Shown: piece after piece, positions 8,333 to 17,088 of the stretch
How the letters are laid out: every line of letters starts with the position of its first letter
Position numbering within the stretch: position 1 is the stretch's first letter
From: Rhodospirillales bacterium
GTDB taxonomy: Bacteria > Pseudomonadota > Alphaproteobacteria > Acetobacterales > Acetobacteraceae
DNA length: 44,989 nucleotides
Assembly: GCA_025359905.1 (NCBI GenBank)
Contig: JANYDF010000051.1
Coordinates: 1-44,989, forward strand
Direction: 5' to 3'
Translations under genes and position numbers: made by a program
The notes under the pieces: generated by a model
Databases searched by the model: none
Told to the model about the DNA's origin: nothing
The model's input: the letters and a program-made list of their open reading frames with translations, nothing else

Positions 8333-8821
8333 ATGGCAAAGAAAATCGCAGCCGCGAAGGCTGCCCCGAAAAAGGCGGCTCTCAAAAAGGCTGCTCCCAA
8401 AAAGGCTGCGGTGAAGAGGGCGGCGGCTAAGCTGCCTGTCGCGCCGCTGTCGGAGTTGGCTACTGCCGAGGTGCTCAACCGGTTGTGGCAGGTGGTCACC
8501 AGCCGCCGCGACGCCGATCCGTCCACCAGCCATTCCGCCCGCCTGTTGTCGCGCGGCACCGCCAAGGTGGCGCAGAAATTCGGCGAGGAAGCCGTGGAGT
8601 GCGTGATCGAGGCGATCACCGGCAACAAGCCGGCCCTGGTGGCCGAAAGTGCCGACGTGCTGTACCACCTGATTGTGATGTGGGTGAATGCGGGCGTGCG
8701 GGCCGATGAGGTATGGGCCGAACTGGAGCGCCGCGAAGGCGTCAGCGGCGTTGCCGAGAAAGCCAGCCGGGCGCAAAAACTTGCCATCGCCTATGGCGTG
8801 CGCAGCCGGAAAATTCCCTAA
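8333..8821 (+). CDS. hisE: Phosphoribosyl-ATP pyrophosphatase with a histone-H1-like N-terminal tail
   Basis: 162 residues. Residues about 44-162 are the MazG-like HisE domain that hydrolyses phosphoribosyl-ATP to phosphoribosyl-AMP; metal-binding acids lie in [13 protein letters not shown] and [10 protein letters not shown]. Residues 1-34 are an added tail made almost only of Ala, Lys and Pro in KKAAPKKAA-type repeats (11 Lys and one Arg), resembling bacterial histone-H1-like proteins. HisE alone is usually about 90-110 residues. ATG 8333 is the natural start; no internal Met exists between the tail and the domain. The gene ends in a four-base overlap with the convergent permease gene. Confidence 0.94.
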   Translation: MAKKIAAAKAAPKKAALKKAAPKKAAVKRAAAKLPVAPLSELATAEVLNRLWQVVTSRRDADPSTSHSARLLSRGTAKVAQKFGEEAVECVIEAITGNKPALVAESADVLYHLIVMWVNAGVRADEVWAELERREGVSGVAEKASRAQKLAIAYGVRSRKIP

Positions 8822-10116
8822 CCGGCTCGGCGCGCCCGCTCCGGCGGCGGCCAGCGCCGCAGGATCAGCAGCATCAGCGCCATCGCAGGCAGTGCGGCCA
8901 GCGTCGCCACGCCGTAATAGGCAGTCCAGCCGACCGACTCGGCCAGCGCGCCCGACGCGCCGCCCACCAGATCGCCCGGCAGCGGTGCCAGCGAGGTCAG
9001 CAGCGCGAACTGGGTGGCGGTGTGTTCGACAGCGGTCAATGTCGACAAGTACGCCAGGAACGCCGAGGTCGCCATGGCGTGGGTGAACGCCTCCACCATG
9101 ACGGTGACGAACAGCATGGTGTGGCTGCCCGGCGAGAGCGATAGCAGCACATACATGATCATCAGCACCGTCTGCACGATGCCGGTCAGCAGCAGCGCCC
9201 GGCCCACCCCGGCACGCGCCACGATCCAGCCGCCGACGCCAATGCCAATGATCGTCGCCAGCAGCGACGGCACGCTGGTCGCTGCCGCCACCGCCGCACG
9301 GTTGAAGCCGAGCGATAGATAGAACGGCGACAGGAACGCCCCGGCGATGCCGTTGCCGAGGTTGAACAGCCCGACAAACAACAAGATCGCCCAGGCGCCG
9401 GGCCGCCGCAGGAACTCGCCCAACGTGTCGGCGAGGGCTGCCAGAAATCCGCCAATGCCGCCGCGTCCCCGGACAAAGCTTTTCGGCAGCGCCGGTTCGG
9501 CCGCCGCCAGCGTCACCAGCATGCAGGCGGCGGCAATTGCTGCAATCACCAGCAGCGCGCCGTGCCAGCCAATACTGCCCGCCGCCCACAACACGCCGCT
9601 GCCCGAGGTCAACATGCCGACCCGGTAGCCCCACACATACACCGAGTTTGCCGCACCCTGCAGGCGGGGCGGAAACGTTTCGATGCGCCAGGCGTCGATG
9701 GCGATGTCTTGCGTCGCTGACGACAGCGCGATCAGCGCTGAAGCCGCCACGGCGGCCAGCGGGGCGTGCGGCGCGTCGCTGAACGCCAGCGCCAGGCAGC
9801 CGAGCACCAGGAACGGCTGCACGAACAAGATCCAGCCGCGCCGCCGGCCGAAACGGGCGAACGGGCCGGGCGGCGCCACATGGTCCAGCACCGGGGCCCA
9901 AAGGAATTTCAGCGTGTAGAACAGCCCGGCATAGCCGGCGAAGCCGATGGCGCTGAGCGAAATGCCGCCCTCGGCGAGCCATTGCTTCAGGGTGAAGCCA
10001 GACAGAAACAGCGGCAGGCCGGAGACGAAGCCGAATGCCAGCATCAGCCACAGGCCGCGATTGCGCAGCAGATCGCCGAGCGAGTCGTTGGTATGGTCCG
10101 CCGTTGCGTCCGCCAT
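8818..10116 (-). CDS. AmpG-like major facilitator superfamily permease
   Basis: 432-residue membrane protein with about 12 hydrophobic segments. The opening ([35 protein letters not shown]) and [16 protein letters not shown] are typical of the AmpG/PAT branch, which imports anhydro-muropeptides for cell-wall recycling; some members carry other substrates such as acetyl-CoA or siderophores. The start is placed at ATG 10116 ([11 protein letters not shown]), with AAAGG upstream, rather than 20 codons earlier. The stop overlaps the hisE stop by four bases (convergent genes), and the gene is divergent from gluconokinase. Confidence 0.9.
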   Translation of the reverse strand: MADATADHTNDSLGDLLRNRGLWLMLAFGFVSGLPLFLSGFTLKQWLAEGGISLSAIGFAGYAGLFYTLKFLWAPVLDHVAPPGPFARFGRRRGWILFVQPFLVLGCLALAFSDAPHAPLAAVAASALIALSSATQDIAIDAWRIETFPPRLQGAANSVYVWGYRVGMLTSGSGVLWAAGSIGWHGALLVIAAIAAACMLVTLAAAEPALPKSFVRGRGGIGGFLAALADTLGEFLRRPGAWAILLFVGLFNLGNGIAGAFLSPFYLSLGFNRAAVAAATSVPSLLATIIGIGVGGWIVARAGVGRALLLTGIVQTVLMIMYVLLSLSPGSHTMLFVTVMVEAFTHAMATSAFLAYLSTLTAVEHTATQFALLTSLAPLPGDLVGGASGALAESVGWTAYYGVATLAALPAMALMLLILRRWPPPERARRAG

Positions 10117-10203
10117 CGCGCAGCCTTTCACGCTGAACCGGCAGTAGACTGCGCCAATGGCACGGGTGGCAACCATGCGGCTGGCAGGTTAGGCTGCCGC
10201 GCT

Positions 10204-10713
10204 ATGACAGAGCCAACGATTCTGATTGTGATGGGCGTGTCCGCCGCCGGGAAAACCGCGCTGGCGCAATCCTTGGCGGCGCGGTTGCACTGGCCGTATC
10301 AGGAGGGCGACGCGCTGCATCCGGAGGCCAACGTGGCCAAAATGCGCGGTGGCCAGTCGTTGACCGACGAGGACCGCTGGCCGTGGCTCGACCGCATCGC
10401 CGGGTGGATCGGCGCGCGGCTGGCGGCGGGCGAGAACGGCATTGTTACCTGCTCGGCGTTGAAGCGCGTCTACCGCGACCGGCTGGTTGTGGGGCGTGCG
10501 AATGTGCGGCTGATCTATCTGCACGGCAGCCGCGAATTGCTCGCCGCGCGCATGGCCGCGCGCACCGGGCATTTCATGCCACCGAGCCTGTTGGACAGCC
10601 AATACGCGGCGCTGGAGCCGCCGGGGGCGGACGAGCGCCCCATCGCGCTCGACGTGGCGGCACCGGCCACCGCGCTGGCGGAGCAGGTGATCGCCGCGCT
10701 GCGACCGGCGTAG
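10204..10713 (+). CDS. gntK: Gluconokinase (GntK type)
   Basis: 169-residue P-loop kinase phosphorylating D-gluconate to 6-phosphogluconate. Walker A is GVSAAGKT at 11-18 (E. coli has GVSGSGKS). Other family blocks are EGDALHPEANVAKMRGGQSLTDEDRWPWL and the GHFMPPSLLDSQYAALEPP lid region. Size is normal. It stands alone, divergent from the AmpG-like gene and convergent with the beta-propeller gene (8 bases between ends). Gluconate kinases are expected in acetic-acid-type bacteria that oxidise glucose. Confidence 0.95.
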   Translation: MTEPTILIVMGVSAAGKTALAQSLAARLHWPYQEGDALHPEANVAKMRGGQSLTDEDRWPWLDRIAGWIGARLAAGENGIVTCSALKRVYRDRLVVGRANVRLIYLHGSRELLAARMAARTGHFMPPSLLDSQYAALEPPGADERPIALDVAAPATALAEQVIAALRPA

Positions 10714-10721
10714 CGCGGCGG

Positions 10722-12395
10722 TTACTTGGCCGCCGGTGCCGGCAGCAGGCCGAAGATGGTCAATTGGCTGTCGGACGCCACATACACCCGGCCATTCGCC
10801 ACCACTGGGTTGATGGCGGCGGCGGTATGTTGCGCGGGCCACTGACCGGCCGGGGCGACGAACAACTGCGGCAATAGCCCCGCCTTTGGCAGGGTGGAGA
10901 ATGCCATCAGCTTGACCGTGTGGTCCGTTGTGCTGGTTGGACGCGCCACGCCCCAAATGATTCCAGGCGCGCTGCCGTTGGAGGAGACCGAGGTGAACAT
11001 GCCAGTGTCTTCGGCAATGCCCGACGGCAGCTTGCCGGTGGTGCCAAAACGGGTCAGGCCATATTTCGGCGTTGTCTGAATGTGCCACAGGATGATGCCA
11101 GCCTGTCCGCTGCTGACGATGGTCGGCGTCGGCGTGGCGAAATACGACTGCGAACAGACGCAGCGCCCGATGTATGCCTGGGTCAAGACCTTGTCCGGTC
11201 CGTTCGGCGTGAAGCCGCCCAGGTTGGTCCGGTCCATCAGATACATGATCCCGCTTTTGCCGGCCGCCGTCGCCATTGGCGGCGAGGTGGCGTCGATCGG
11301 CGGCAGCAGCATGATGCCGCCGGAGCCGAAATCGGCATCGGCCGCCTCAAGCGCCGCAACGTCGAATGGAGTAAAGATATCGAGCTTGGTCATGGTGGAC
11401 AGCGACAGCCGCACGACGCTGTGCGGCACGTTGTTGACCCCGTCATACGTGGTGCCAGCGGGATCCGAATTGCCGGTGACGAAATAAACACTCTTGCCGT
11501 CACCTGCCAAGCCTGAGCCAGACATCCAGATCGACGACATGAACCAGCCGTTCGGCGCGGTCGCGTTGCGATTGAGCAATTGCGCGATGGGATCACCGGA
11601 TTTGGTGCGGGTGATTGGCTGCAATGTGCCAGCCTTCCAGCCCATCACCCAGCCGCGCGCGGTGACATTGAAATCGCAGTAGCTGCCGAAGCCCGCATAG
11701 ATGTTGTCAGCGGTTTTCAGCAGCGCCGGGCGCTGGCGCTGAACAAGCGGGTTGAATTTGATCGGCGTGCCATCGGTGAGCGTTTCGCTTGCGCTAACCG
11801 GTACCGGCGTTTGCTTGTCGTTCAAAGTTGACAGATCAATTTGATGCAGCACGTAGGATTGCACCGCGCCAACCTGAATACTGTTGATAAAGTACATAGC
11901 GTTGCGGCCGACATCGATCACCGGGGTGCCAGTGATGCCAATGCCCGAGAATGCATTGTTGCAGCCGCGCGGATGTTTGGTTGGTTTGCCGAAATTGCGG
12001 CTGAGCAGAATTGTGCCGTTGGTTGGATCGATGGCGTAGATCGTGTTGCCTTGCGTGGCGACATAGACCACGTCGTGCTTGCCGGCGTTGGGGTCGCCGG
12101 CGATCACGATGTTCGGCACCACGAGCGGCTGGGCATCGACCTCGGCATCGAGCGCCACGCTGGCCGTTTGGCCGAACGCTCCCGGCGTGCCGACGTTTTG
12201 CGGCGTCAAGATTGCTTCGTGCGCATTCCAGCCGGTGCGTTCGGCGTCATAGTGCTGCGTTACGACAGAGACGCGCGGCAAGGGCGGCGGCGCTGCACCG
12301 GTCAGAGCAAGCAGCGCCAGCCCGGCAACAACACGCAGTGCACCGCCGGCCTGATCGTAAAACTGTCTGCCCATACCGCCACTGTCCCATGCCAT
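10722..12395 (-). CDS. Exported PQQ-type beta-propeller protein, function unknown
   Basis: 557 residues with an N-terminal hydrophobic signal (about 18-35, ending near ALTGAAPPP), then blades of the PQQ/WD-like propeller type: NTIYAIDPTNGTIL, SVYFVTGNSDPAG, SGIMYLMDRTNLGG and GRVYVASDSQLTIFGL. It contains several Cys (CNN, SYCDF, CVCSQ) that may form periplasmic disulfides. The pattern recalls PQQ-dependent dehydrogenases, but I see no clear quinoprotein dehydrogenase motif and no fused cytochrome c, so I do not call it a dehydrogenase. Start at 12395; ATG 12374 is an alternative that keeps the signal. A good sigma-70 promoter lies just upstream. Confidence 0.75.
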   Translation of the reverse strand: MAWDSGGMGRQFYDQAGGALRVVAGLALLALTGAAPPPLPRVSVVTQHYDAERTGWNAHEAILTPQNVGTPGAFGQTASVALDAEVDAQPLVVPNIVIAGDPNAGKHDVVYVATQGNTIYAIDPTNGTILLSRNFGKPTKHPRGCNNAFSGIGITGTPVIDVGRNAMYFINSIQVGAVQSYVLHQIDLSTLNDKQTPVPVSASETLTDGTPIKFNPLVQRQRPALLKTADNIYAGFGSYCDFNVTARGWVMGWKAGTLQPITRTKSGDPIAQLLNRNATAPNGWFMSSIWMSGSGLAGDGKSVYFVTGNSDPAGTTYDGVNNVPHSVVRLSLSTMTKLDIFTPFDVAALEAADADFGSGGIMLLPPIDATSPPMATAAGKSGIMYLMDRTNLGGFTPNGPDKVLTQAYIGRCVCSQSYFATPTPTIVSSGQAGIILWHIQTTPKYGLTRFGTTGKLPSGIAEDTGMFTSVSSNGSAPGIIWGVARPTSTTDHTVKLMAFSTLPKAGLLPQLFVAPAGQWPAQHTAAAINPVVANGRVYVASDSQLTIFGLLPAPAAK

Positions 12396-12451
12396 TGTTA
12401 CGGAACTCGTTACAATGCCCGTATCATAGCGGAAGTGATCGGAGGTGTCAG
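12394..12451 (-). promoter_or_regulatory. Sigma-70-type promoter and dyad upstream of the beta-propeller gene
   Basis: On the minus strand CTGACA (12451-12446) and TATGAT (12428-12423) are separated by exactly 17 bases, each one mismatch from consensus. Between the -10 and the start codon is a near-perfect dyad, ATTGTTAC / GTTACAAT (12394-12416), overlapping the expected transcription start; a repressor bound there would block initiation. Promoter call is by consensus match; the operator is inference. Confidence 0.55.
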
Positions 12452-12482
12452 CCGAAAATCGACAAATGTTGCAACGGGTCTG

Positions 12483-14150
12483 TTACGCCTCTCGATAAGC
12501 CAGCAGCACCAACCCGCTGAGGATGAAGCACACCGGCCAGATCCAGCCCGCGATGCGCGCATCCGGCCGGTCGAGCCGCAATTCCAGCCAGCGCGACCAG
12601 CCCCCGGCGATGCCGAGCAACGCCAAGGGGGTGTGGGATAGCTCAATCAGCAATTGGTCCTTGATGTTGGCAATCGCGTGGGTATGGGTCAGCAGCGCGG
12701 TGCCGCCCAACGCGCTGGCCAGCGGAAAGATCAGCGGAAAGATCAGCGCCGCGCGGCTGCGTCCCCAGCCCAAGGCCCGCACCCGCCATTCGAACAGGCC
12801 AAACAGGATCGTCAACAGCGCAAAGAAGCGATGCTGCAGCACTTCGACGTCGCGCAGGCTTTCCCACACGCCAATCTGGCCAAGCGGCCAGACCTCCGGG
12901 TCGGCGCGCAGCAGCAGAAATCCGCCCAGGCCCAGAAACAGTAGCGGCCAATGCCGGGCCACGCGCAGCCCGGCCCGCGCCAGCAGCGCCAGGATGCCGA
13001 TCAGCGTGACGAACAGCCCGGCCCAATGGTGATTGTATTCCGACCAGGCGATGTCGGCCGCATTGCGCGGCGCGATGGCGCCGCTGCCGGGCACGAAGGC
13101 GGCAGCGGGCCGGGCGCCGGCCGGTGCGGTGGCGCCGAGCTTGGCCTGCACGGTGGACAGATAGAGCGCGTCGTGCTCGGGGCTGGTCATGCGCGGCCAC
13201 TCGGGGCGGTTGCGCGCCACGATCTCGGTGAGGCTCACGCGATCCTCGATGAGATCGACTGCCGGTGGGGCGGAGGTCAGCGATGCCGCTGCAAAAAAGA
13301 TGCTGAAGCCGATGCCGATTTCCGCTTCGGCGAAACGGCGCAGCCGCAACGCCGGGGTGCGCGGCCGCTGGCGAAGCCGCCGGACGGTGAGGAAATTTCC
13401 GAGGCCAAGCAGCAGCAGCAGCGCGAACAAGGCGATCTTGGCCAGGACCATCACGCCATATGCGGAGCCGTAAAACGCCGGCCAATCACGATCCGGCCCG
13501 GTGACGTACAACACGCACATGCCGCCGCCGGACAGCAAGATCGCCAGCACGCCGAGCATCGATAGCCTGGAGAACCGGGCCCCTATCACGTCCCAGCCGC
13601 CGCTGCCGCTGGTTCGGGCGAGTGCTGCGATGAACGAGACGATGCCGCCGACCCATACGGCCGCGCCGAACTGGTGCAGTGCGGCAAGCCCGAGCAGCAA
13701 TCCGCGATTGTCCAGCCGGGCGGCGGCGTGCGTGGTCAGCGTGGCCCCGGCAAGCGCCGTGCCCCCCAGCGCCAGCAGCAACACGCCGGGCGCCCAGCCG
13801 GATGCGAGCAAAAGCGCGAGCAGCAGCATCGCGCCGATCTTCAACGCGGCGGCGGTCACGAAACCGGCATCGGCGAGTTGCGCCGGTTCCAAGCCGAGCG
13901 TGCCGGTGAGCACCGCGCCTTGCAGCGCCGTCGCGGCGCCTTCGCAAACAATGACGGCGACGGCGGCCCATGCGGCGATCCGCGCCGTGTCGCGCTGCAC
14001 CGCACGGCCGGCCGTGCCGAGTTGCCAGCCGAGCGGGCGGGCCAGCAGAACCAAAAAGAGCACCGCTCCCAGTACGACAGACTGAGCGCCAGCCGTCAGG
14101 GCATGCAGCAACAGACTGAGATAGCCGAACAAATCGACGAGCAGCGCCAT
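12483..14150 (-). CDS. copD: CopD family copper-resistance membrane protein, long form
   Basis: 555 residues with about 14 hydrophobic segments. The first roughly 300 residues match CopD/PcoD: ALHQFGAAVWVGGIVSF is the typical His-containing helix, preceded by LTTHAAAR. The rest (about 330-555) is an extra domain with several His-bearing segments (SEYNHHWAGLF, LLTHTHAI, IELSHTPLALLG), making the protein much longer than classical CopD of about 310 residues. CopD works with periplasmic CopC to move copper across the inner membrane. The start is one base after the copC stop, so the pair is one operon. Confidence 0.87.
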   Translation of the reverse strand: MALLVDLFGYLSLLLHALTAGAQSVVLGAVLFLVLLARPLGWQLGTAGRAVQRDTARIAAWAAVAVIVCEGAATALQGAVLTGTLGLEPAQLADAGFVTAAALKIGAMLLLALLLASGWAPGVLLLALGGTALAGATLTTHAAARLDNRGLLLGLAALHQFGAAVWVGGIVSFIAALARTSGSGGWDVIGARFSRLSMLGVLAILLSGGGMCVLYVTGPDRDWPAFYGSAYGVMVLAKIALFALLLLLGLGNFLTVRRLRQRPRTPALRLRRFAEAEIGIGFSIFFAAASLTSAPPAVDLIEDRVSLTEIVARNRPEWPRMTSPEHDALYLSTVQAKLGATAPAGARPAAAFVPGSGAIAPRNAADIAWSEYNHHWAGLFVTLIGILALLARAGLRVARHWPLLFLGLGGFLLLRADPEVWPLGQIGVWESLRDVEVLQHRFFALLTILFGLFEWRVRALGWGRSRAALIFPLIFPLASALGGTALLTHTHAIANIKDQLLIELSHTPLALLGIAGGWSRWLELRLDRPDARIAGWIWPVCFILSGLVLLAYREA

Positions 14151-14151
14151 G

Positions 14152-14520
14152 TCAGTTGCCAGCCGGGCTGGTCGCGGTAAAGTTCACGCTGCCCCGGGTG
14201 ATGTGTCCGTCCACCGACAGCACCTGCCAGCGCAGCACACAAGCGCCAGCGGTCAACGCTGCGGAAGCGGCCAGCACGCCGGGCTGTTCGGGTGGCGCTA
14301 AGGGCAGCACCGTCTCCGGCCCGCCGCACCACAGCGCAACGCGCGAGCGCGCCGCATCGATCCGGCTGTTGAAGCGCAGGCGCACTTGGATGGGGCCGCT
14401 GGGCAGCGTTGCCTGTGCTGCCGGGGTGCTTTCCAGCAGAATGGCATGGGCCTGGGCCATGCTGGGCAACGCGGCGGTCAGCACGGCCAGAAAGCATGCT
14501 GCCTTGGCCATTCCTGTCAT
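14152..14520 (-). CDS. copC: CopC-like periplasmic copper-binding protein
   Basis: 123 residues: signal peptide 1-24 (ALPSMAQA cut before HAILLES), then a cupredoxin-like CopC domain. The new N-terminal His25 is the usual Cu(II) ligand and a second His is in SVDGHITRGSVNF. The start is placed at ATG 14520 because it gives a normal signal peptide and has CAAGG upstream; ATG 14511 is also possible, and the frame continues further upstream without CopC similarity. It leads the copC-copD operon and is divergent from the thioesterase gene. Confidence 0.9.
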   Translation of the reverse strand: MTGMAKAACFLAVLTAALPSMAQAHAILLESTPAAQATLPSGPIQVRLRFNSRIDAARSRVALWCGGPETVLPLAPPEQPGVLAASAALTAGACVLRWQVLSVDGHITRGSVNFTATSPAGN

Positions 14521-14638
14521 CGGTGCTGCCTTGCGAGACTGCATCGAGTTTAGCCCGGCGTGGCCGCGCATCCAACCGAAGGCTTGAGCCGGCTGGGGCG
14601 GCCAGACAAACTGCGCTGTCACTTGCCGGAACCACGCC

Positions 14639-15073
14639 GTGAGCCGTTTGCCGCCTTCGAGTCGCGCCAGCTTCAGGTTGTTATATTCCATAACGACACG
14701 CTGGAAGGACAACGACGCCTACGGTCACGTCAACAATGTCGAATATTATTCCTGGTTCGACACGGCGGTGAACCGCTTTCTGATCGAAAACGGCACGCTG
14801 GACGTGGTGCGCAGCCCGGTGGTCGGACTGATGGTCGAGAGCGGTTGCCGCTACCACAGTTCCATCAGTTACCCGGATGAAGTGGCGATTGGCGTGCGGG
14901 TCACCAAGCTCGGCACCAGTTCGGTGCGCTACGAACTGGCCGCCTTCCGCAATGACGAGGCGGCGGCCTCAGCGGATGGGTTCTTGGTGCATGTCTATGT
15001 CGACCGCACGACGCAGCGGCCGGTGCCGATTCCCGATGCGGCGCGGACCGTCTTACAGCGTCTGACGGGCTGA
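14639..15073 (+). CDS. Hotdog-fold acyl-CoA thioesterase (4-hydroxybenzoyl-CoA thioesterase family)
   Basis: 144 residues. The family motif DNDAYGHVNNVEYYSWFDTA lies near residues 24-43; the Asp before YGHVNN is the usual catalytic residue. Members hydrolyse diverse acyl- or aroyl-CoA esters; the substrate here cannot be told. The start is a GTG at 14639. The gene is divergent from copC and its 3' end overlaps the convergent RpiR regulator by 21 bases. Confidence 0.88.
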   Translation: MSRLPPSSRASFRLLYSITTRWKDNDAYGHVNNVEYYSWFDTAVNRFLIENGTLDVVRSPVVGLMVESGCRYHSSISYPDEVAIGVRVTKLGTSSVRYELAAFRNDEAAASADGFLVHVYVDRTTQRPVPIPDAARTVLQRLTG

Positions 15074-16009
15074 GCCGCGCCGCGCTGCGGTTGACTGTTT
15101 GCCGGTGCGGCGCAGCGCCATCTCGGTGACCGTTGGAATCCGGGGCGCGGCGCCGGGGTCCGGTTGCAACCGGGCCGCCGTCGCCACGGCGATGCATTGC
15201 ACCAGACACATCGGCGCCGCCAGCGAGCGCGAGAAGCTGTATTCTTCCTCGGGAATCAAGAACAGAATCTGGGCATCCTTGGCCAGCGGTGAAAGCTGGC
15301 TGTCGGTGATGACAATCTGCGGCGTACCAATGGCGGCGGCCTGTTCGGCAATGACGGCCACTTCCTTGGCATAATGCCGGAACGCCACGGCAATGAGCAC
15401 ATCGCGCCCGGTCATCGTGGTGGCCATTTCCTGCGCCAAGCCGCCGGACGGATCGAGCAGCACCACGCGCCGCCGCAGCATGGTGAGCAGGTAGCGAAAC
15501 AGCAGCGCAATCGGCTCGGAGCGCAATTGCCCGGCGATGTAGATGGTCTCAGCCTCGGCAAGCAACTTGGCCGCGCCAGCCAGCGATGATTCGGCGACGG
15601 TTTCGAGCAGCGTTTGCAGGGCGGCGGTGTCGCGCACCACGAGGTCGCGCAGATGGCCGCGGCTGCTATGTTCAGCGTTGCGCGACAATTCACCTTCCAG
15701 CGCGCGGATGCGTTCGCGGAACCCCGGTGCGGCGGTGGCAAGCCGAGTCTGAAAGAAGCCCTGCAACTCCTTGAAGCCGGAATAGCCGATATTCTGCGCG
15801 AATCGTACCAAACTGGACGCATGCACGCCGCATTTGCTCGCCACGGCGTTGATCGATTCGAGTGCAACGACATTGGGATTTTGCGTAATGAATCGGGCGA
15901 TTTGCTGCGATGAAGGTGGAAAAGACGGGTAATATTCGGTGATGTGATTAACGATTGCCTCGTAACTGCGCGGTGTTTCGAGCTTCGGTTTATCGGATGT
16001 GTCCGCCAA
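15053..16009 (-). CDS. MurR/RpiR family transcriptional regulator (first)
   Basis: 318 residues if started at TTG 16009, chosen because GAGGA lies just upstream and the helix-turn-helix domain begins soon after; no ATG is available in frame nearby, so the start is uncertain. The HTH_6 domain spans about 13-90 (INAVASKCGVHASSLVRFAQ, 53-72) and a sugar-phosphate-binding SIS domain about 135-270 (IYIAGQLRSEP, VLIAVAFRHYAKEV, IVITDSQLSPLA). It is divergent from the aldolase gene at 16269 and likely controls that module in response to a phosphorylated or keto sugar. Confidence 0.88.
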   Translation of the reverse strand: MADTSDKPKLETPRSYEAIVNHITEYYPSFPPSSQQIARFITQNPNVVALESINAVASKCGVHASSLVRFAQNIGYSGFKELQGFFQTRLATAAPGFRERIRALEGELSRNAEHSSRGHLRDLVVRDTAALQTLLETVAESSLAGAAKLLAEAETIYIAGQLRSEPIALLFRYLLTMLRRRVVLLDPSGGLAQEMATTMTGRDVLIAVAFRHYAKEVAVIAEQAAAIGTPQIVITDSQLSPLAKDAQILFLIPEEEYSFSRSLAAPMCLVQCIAVATAARLQPDPGAAPRIPTVTEMALRRTGKQSTAARRGSARQTL

Positions 16010-16125
16010 GGCATTCCTCGCCAGATGATTCGTTCCGCCGCCAAAGCCGGGCAGGCCCGCACAGCGGGCCGACGGCGCCAGCGGCCATCGTCGTGCTGTC
16101 TGCCCGTTTGCGTCCGGCCTTGACG

Positions 16126-16170
16126 GGCAATTCCTGTTGCATGACGTTCGAATGCACAAGAAAAATTGCC
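16126..16170. promoter_or_regulatory. Interrupted dyad between rpiR and the aldolase operon
   Basis: GGCAATT (16126-16132) is mirrored by AATTGCC (16164-16170), and inside them TTGCAT faces ATGCACAA. The 259-base gap between the divergent genes must hold both promoters, and this is the most symmetrical stretch in it, so it is a candidate operator for the RpiR protein. It does not share the AGAAC-N4-ATTCT box of the second RpiR locus. Confidence 0.3.
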
Positions 16171-16268
16171 AGCCAGGCAGGTGGGGAAGCGACGGCTACA
16201 CGGCGGCATTGCCATATCGGCGCGACCTCGCCGTGCTGGCGCATATCATCGTCTGAAGGACGGACACT

Positions 16269-17087
16269 ATGGTTCCCAACGCCATCCGCACGCTCTGGGC
16301 CAGCGGCAAGCCGGTCATCAACGGCTGGCTGTCCATCGCCTCGCCGTTTTCCGCCGAGATCATGGCGGCCCAGGGCTATGACAGTCTGACCATCGATTTG
16401 CAGCACGGCCTGATCGGCTACGAGATGGCCACCACCATGCTGCAAGCCATCCGCGCCAGCGGCGTGGTGCCGATGGTGCGGGTGCCGTGGCTCGATCCGG
16501 CGGACATCATGAAGGCGCTGGACGCGGGGGCGTACGGCATCGTCTGCCCAATGGTGAACACGCGCGAGGAAGCCGAGCGGCTGGTGTCGTATATGCGCTA
16601 TCCGCCGCACGGCGTGCGCAGCTTCGGCCCCACGCGCGCCGTGTTCGCCTCCGGTGCCGATTACGGCGCGCATGCCGATGCCGAGATGCTGTGCTTCGCG
16701 ATGATCGAAACAGCGGAAGCGTTCGCCAATCTGGACGCCATCGTCAGCACGCCGGGGTTGGACGGGGTGTATATCGGCCCGGCCGATCTCACGCTCGGCC
16801 TGACCGGACGGCGCTATCCCACCGGGTTCGACCGGCAGGAGCCGGAAATGGTCGATGCCATCAAGGCCATTCTTGCCAAGGCGCACGCGGCGGGCATTCG
16901 CGCCTGCCTGCACAATGGCACGCCGGAATATGCGGCCCAGGCGATCGGCTGGGGCTTCGATCTGGTAACCATCGGCAACGACGTGCGGCTGCTGGCGGGC
17001 GCGGCGCAGGCCAGCGTGGCCACCGCGCGCCGCCTGCTGGGCGAGCAGGCGGCGGGAGCGGCACCGTCCGCCACGCCGGGCTACTGA
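16269..17087 (+). CDS. HpcH/HpaI family class II aldolase (2-keto-3-deoxy sugar acid type)
   Basis: 272 residues. Family catalytic and metal residues are recognisable: His46 (TIDLQHGLIGYE), Arg71 (MVRVPW), Glu147 (MIETAEAF) and Asp173 (YIGPADLTLGL). Members make pyruvate plus an aldehyde from 2-keto-3-deoxy acids (HpaI, GarL, RhmA); the specific substrate is unknown. A good GAAGGA site precedes the ATG. It is first in a four-gene plus-strand run, and the next gene starts one base after its stop. Confidence 0.92.
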   Translation: MVPNAIRTLWASGKPVINGWLSIASPFSAEIMAAQGYDSLTIDLQHGLIGYEMATTMLQAIRASGVVPMVRVPWLDPADIMKALDAGAYGIVCPMVNTREEAERLVSYMRYPPHGVRSFGPTRAVFASGADYGAHADAEMLCFAMIETAEAFANLDAIVSTPGLDGVYIGPADLTLGLTGRRYPTGFDRQEPEMVDAIKAILAKAHAAGIRACLHNGTPEYAAQAIGWGFDLVTIGNDVRLLAGAAQASVATARRLLGEQAAGAAPSATPGY

Positions 17088-17088
17088 G

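Noticed and set aside
10722-12395. PQQ-dependent alcohol or glucose dehydrogenase
   Set aside because: Propeller blades are present, but I see no clear quinoprotein dehydrogenase catalytic signature, cytochrome domain or partner genes.
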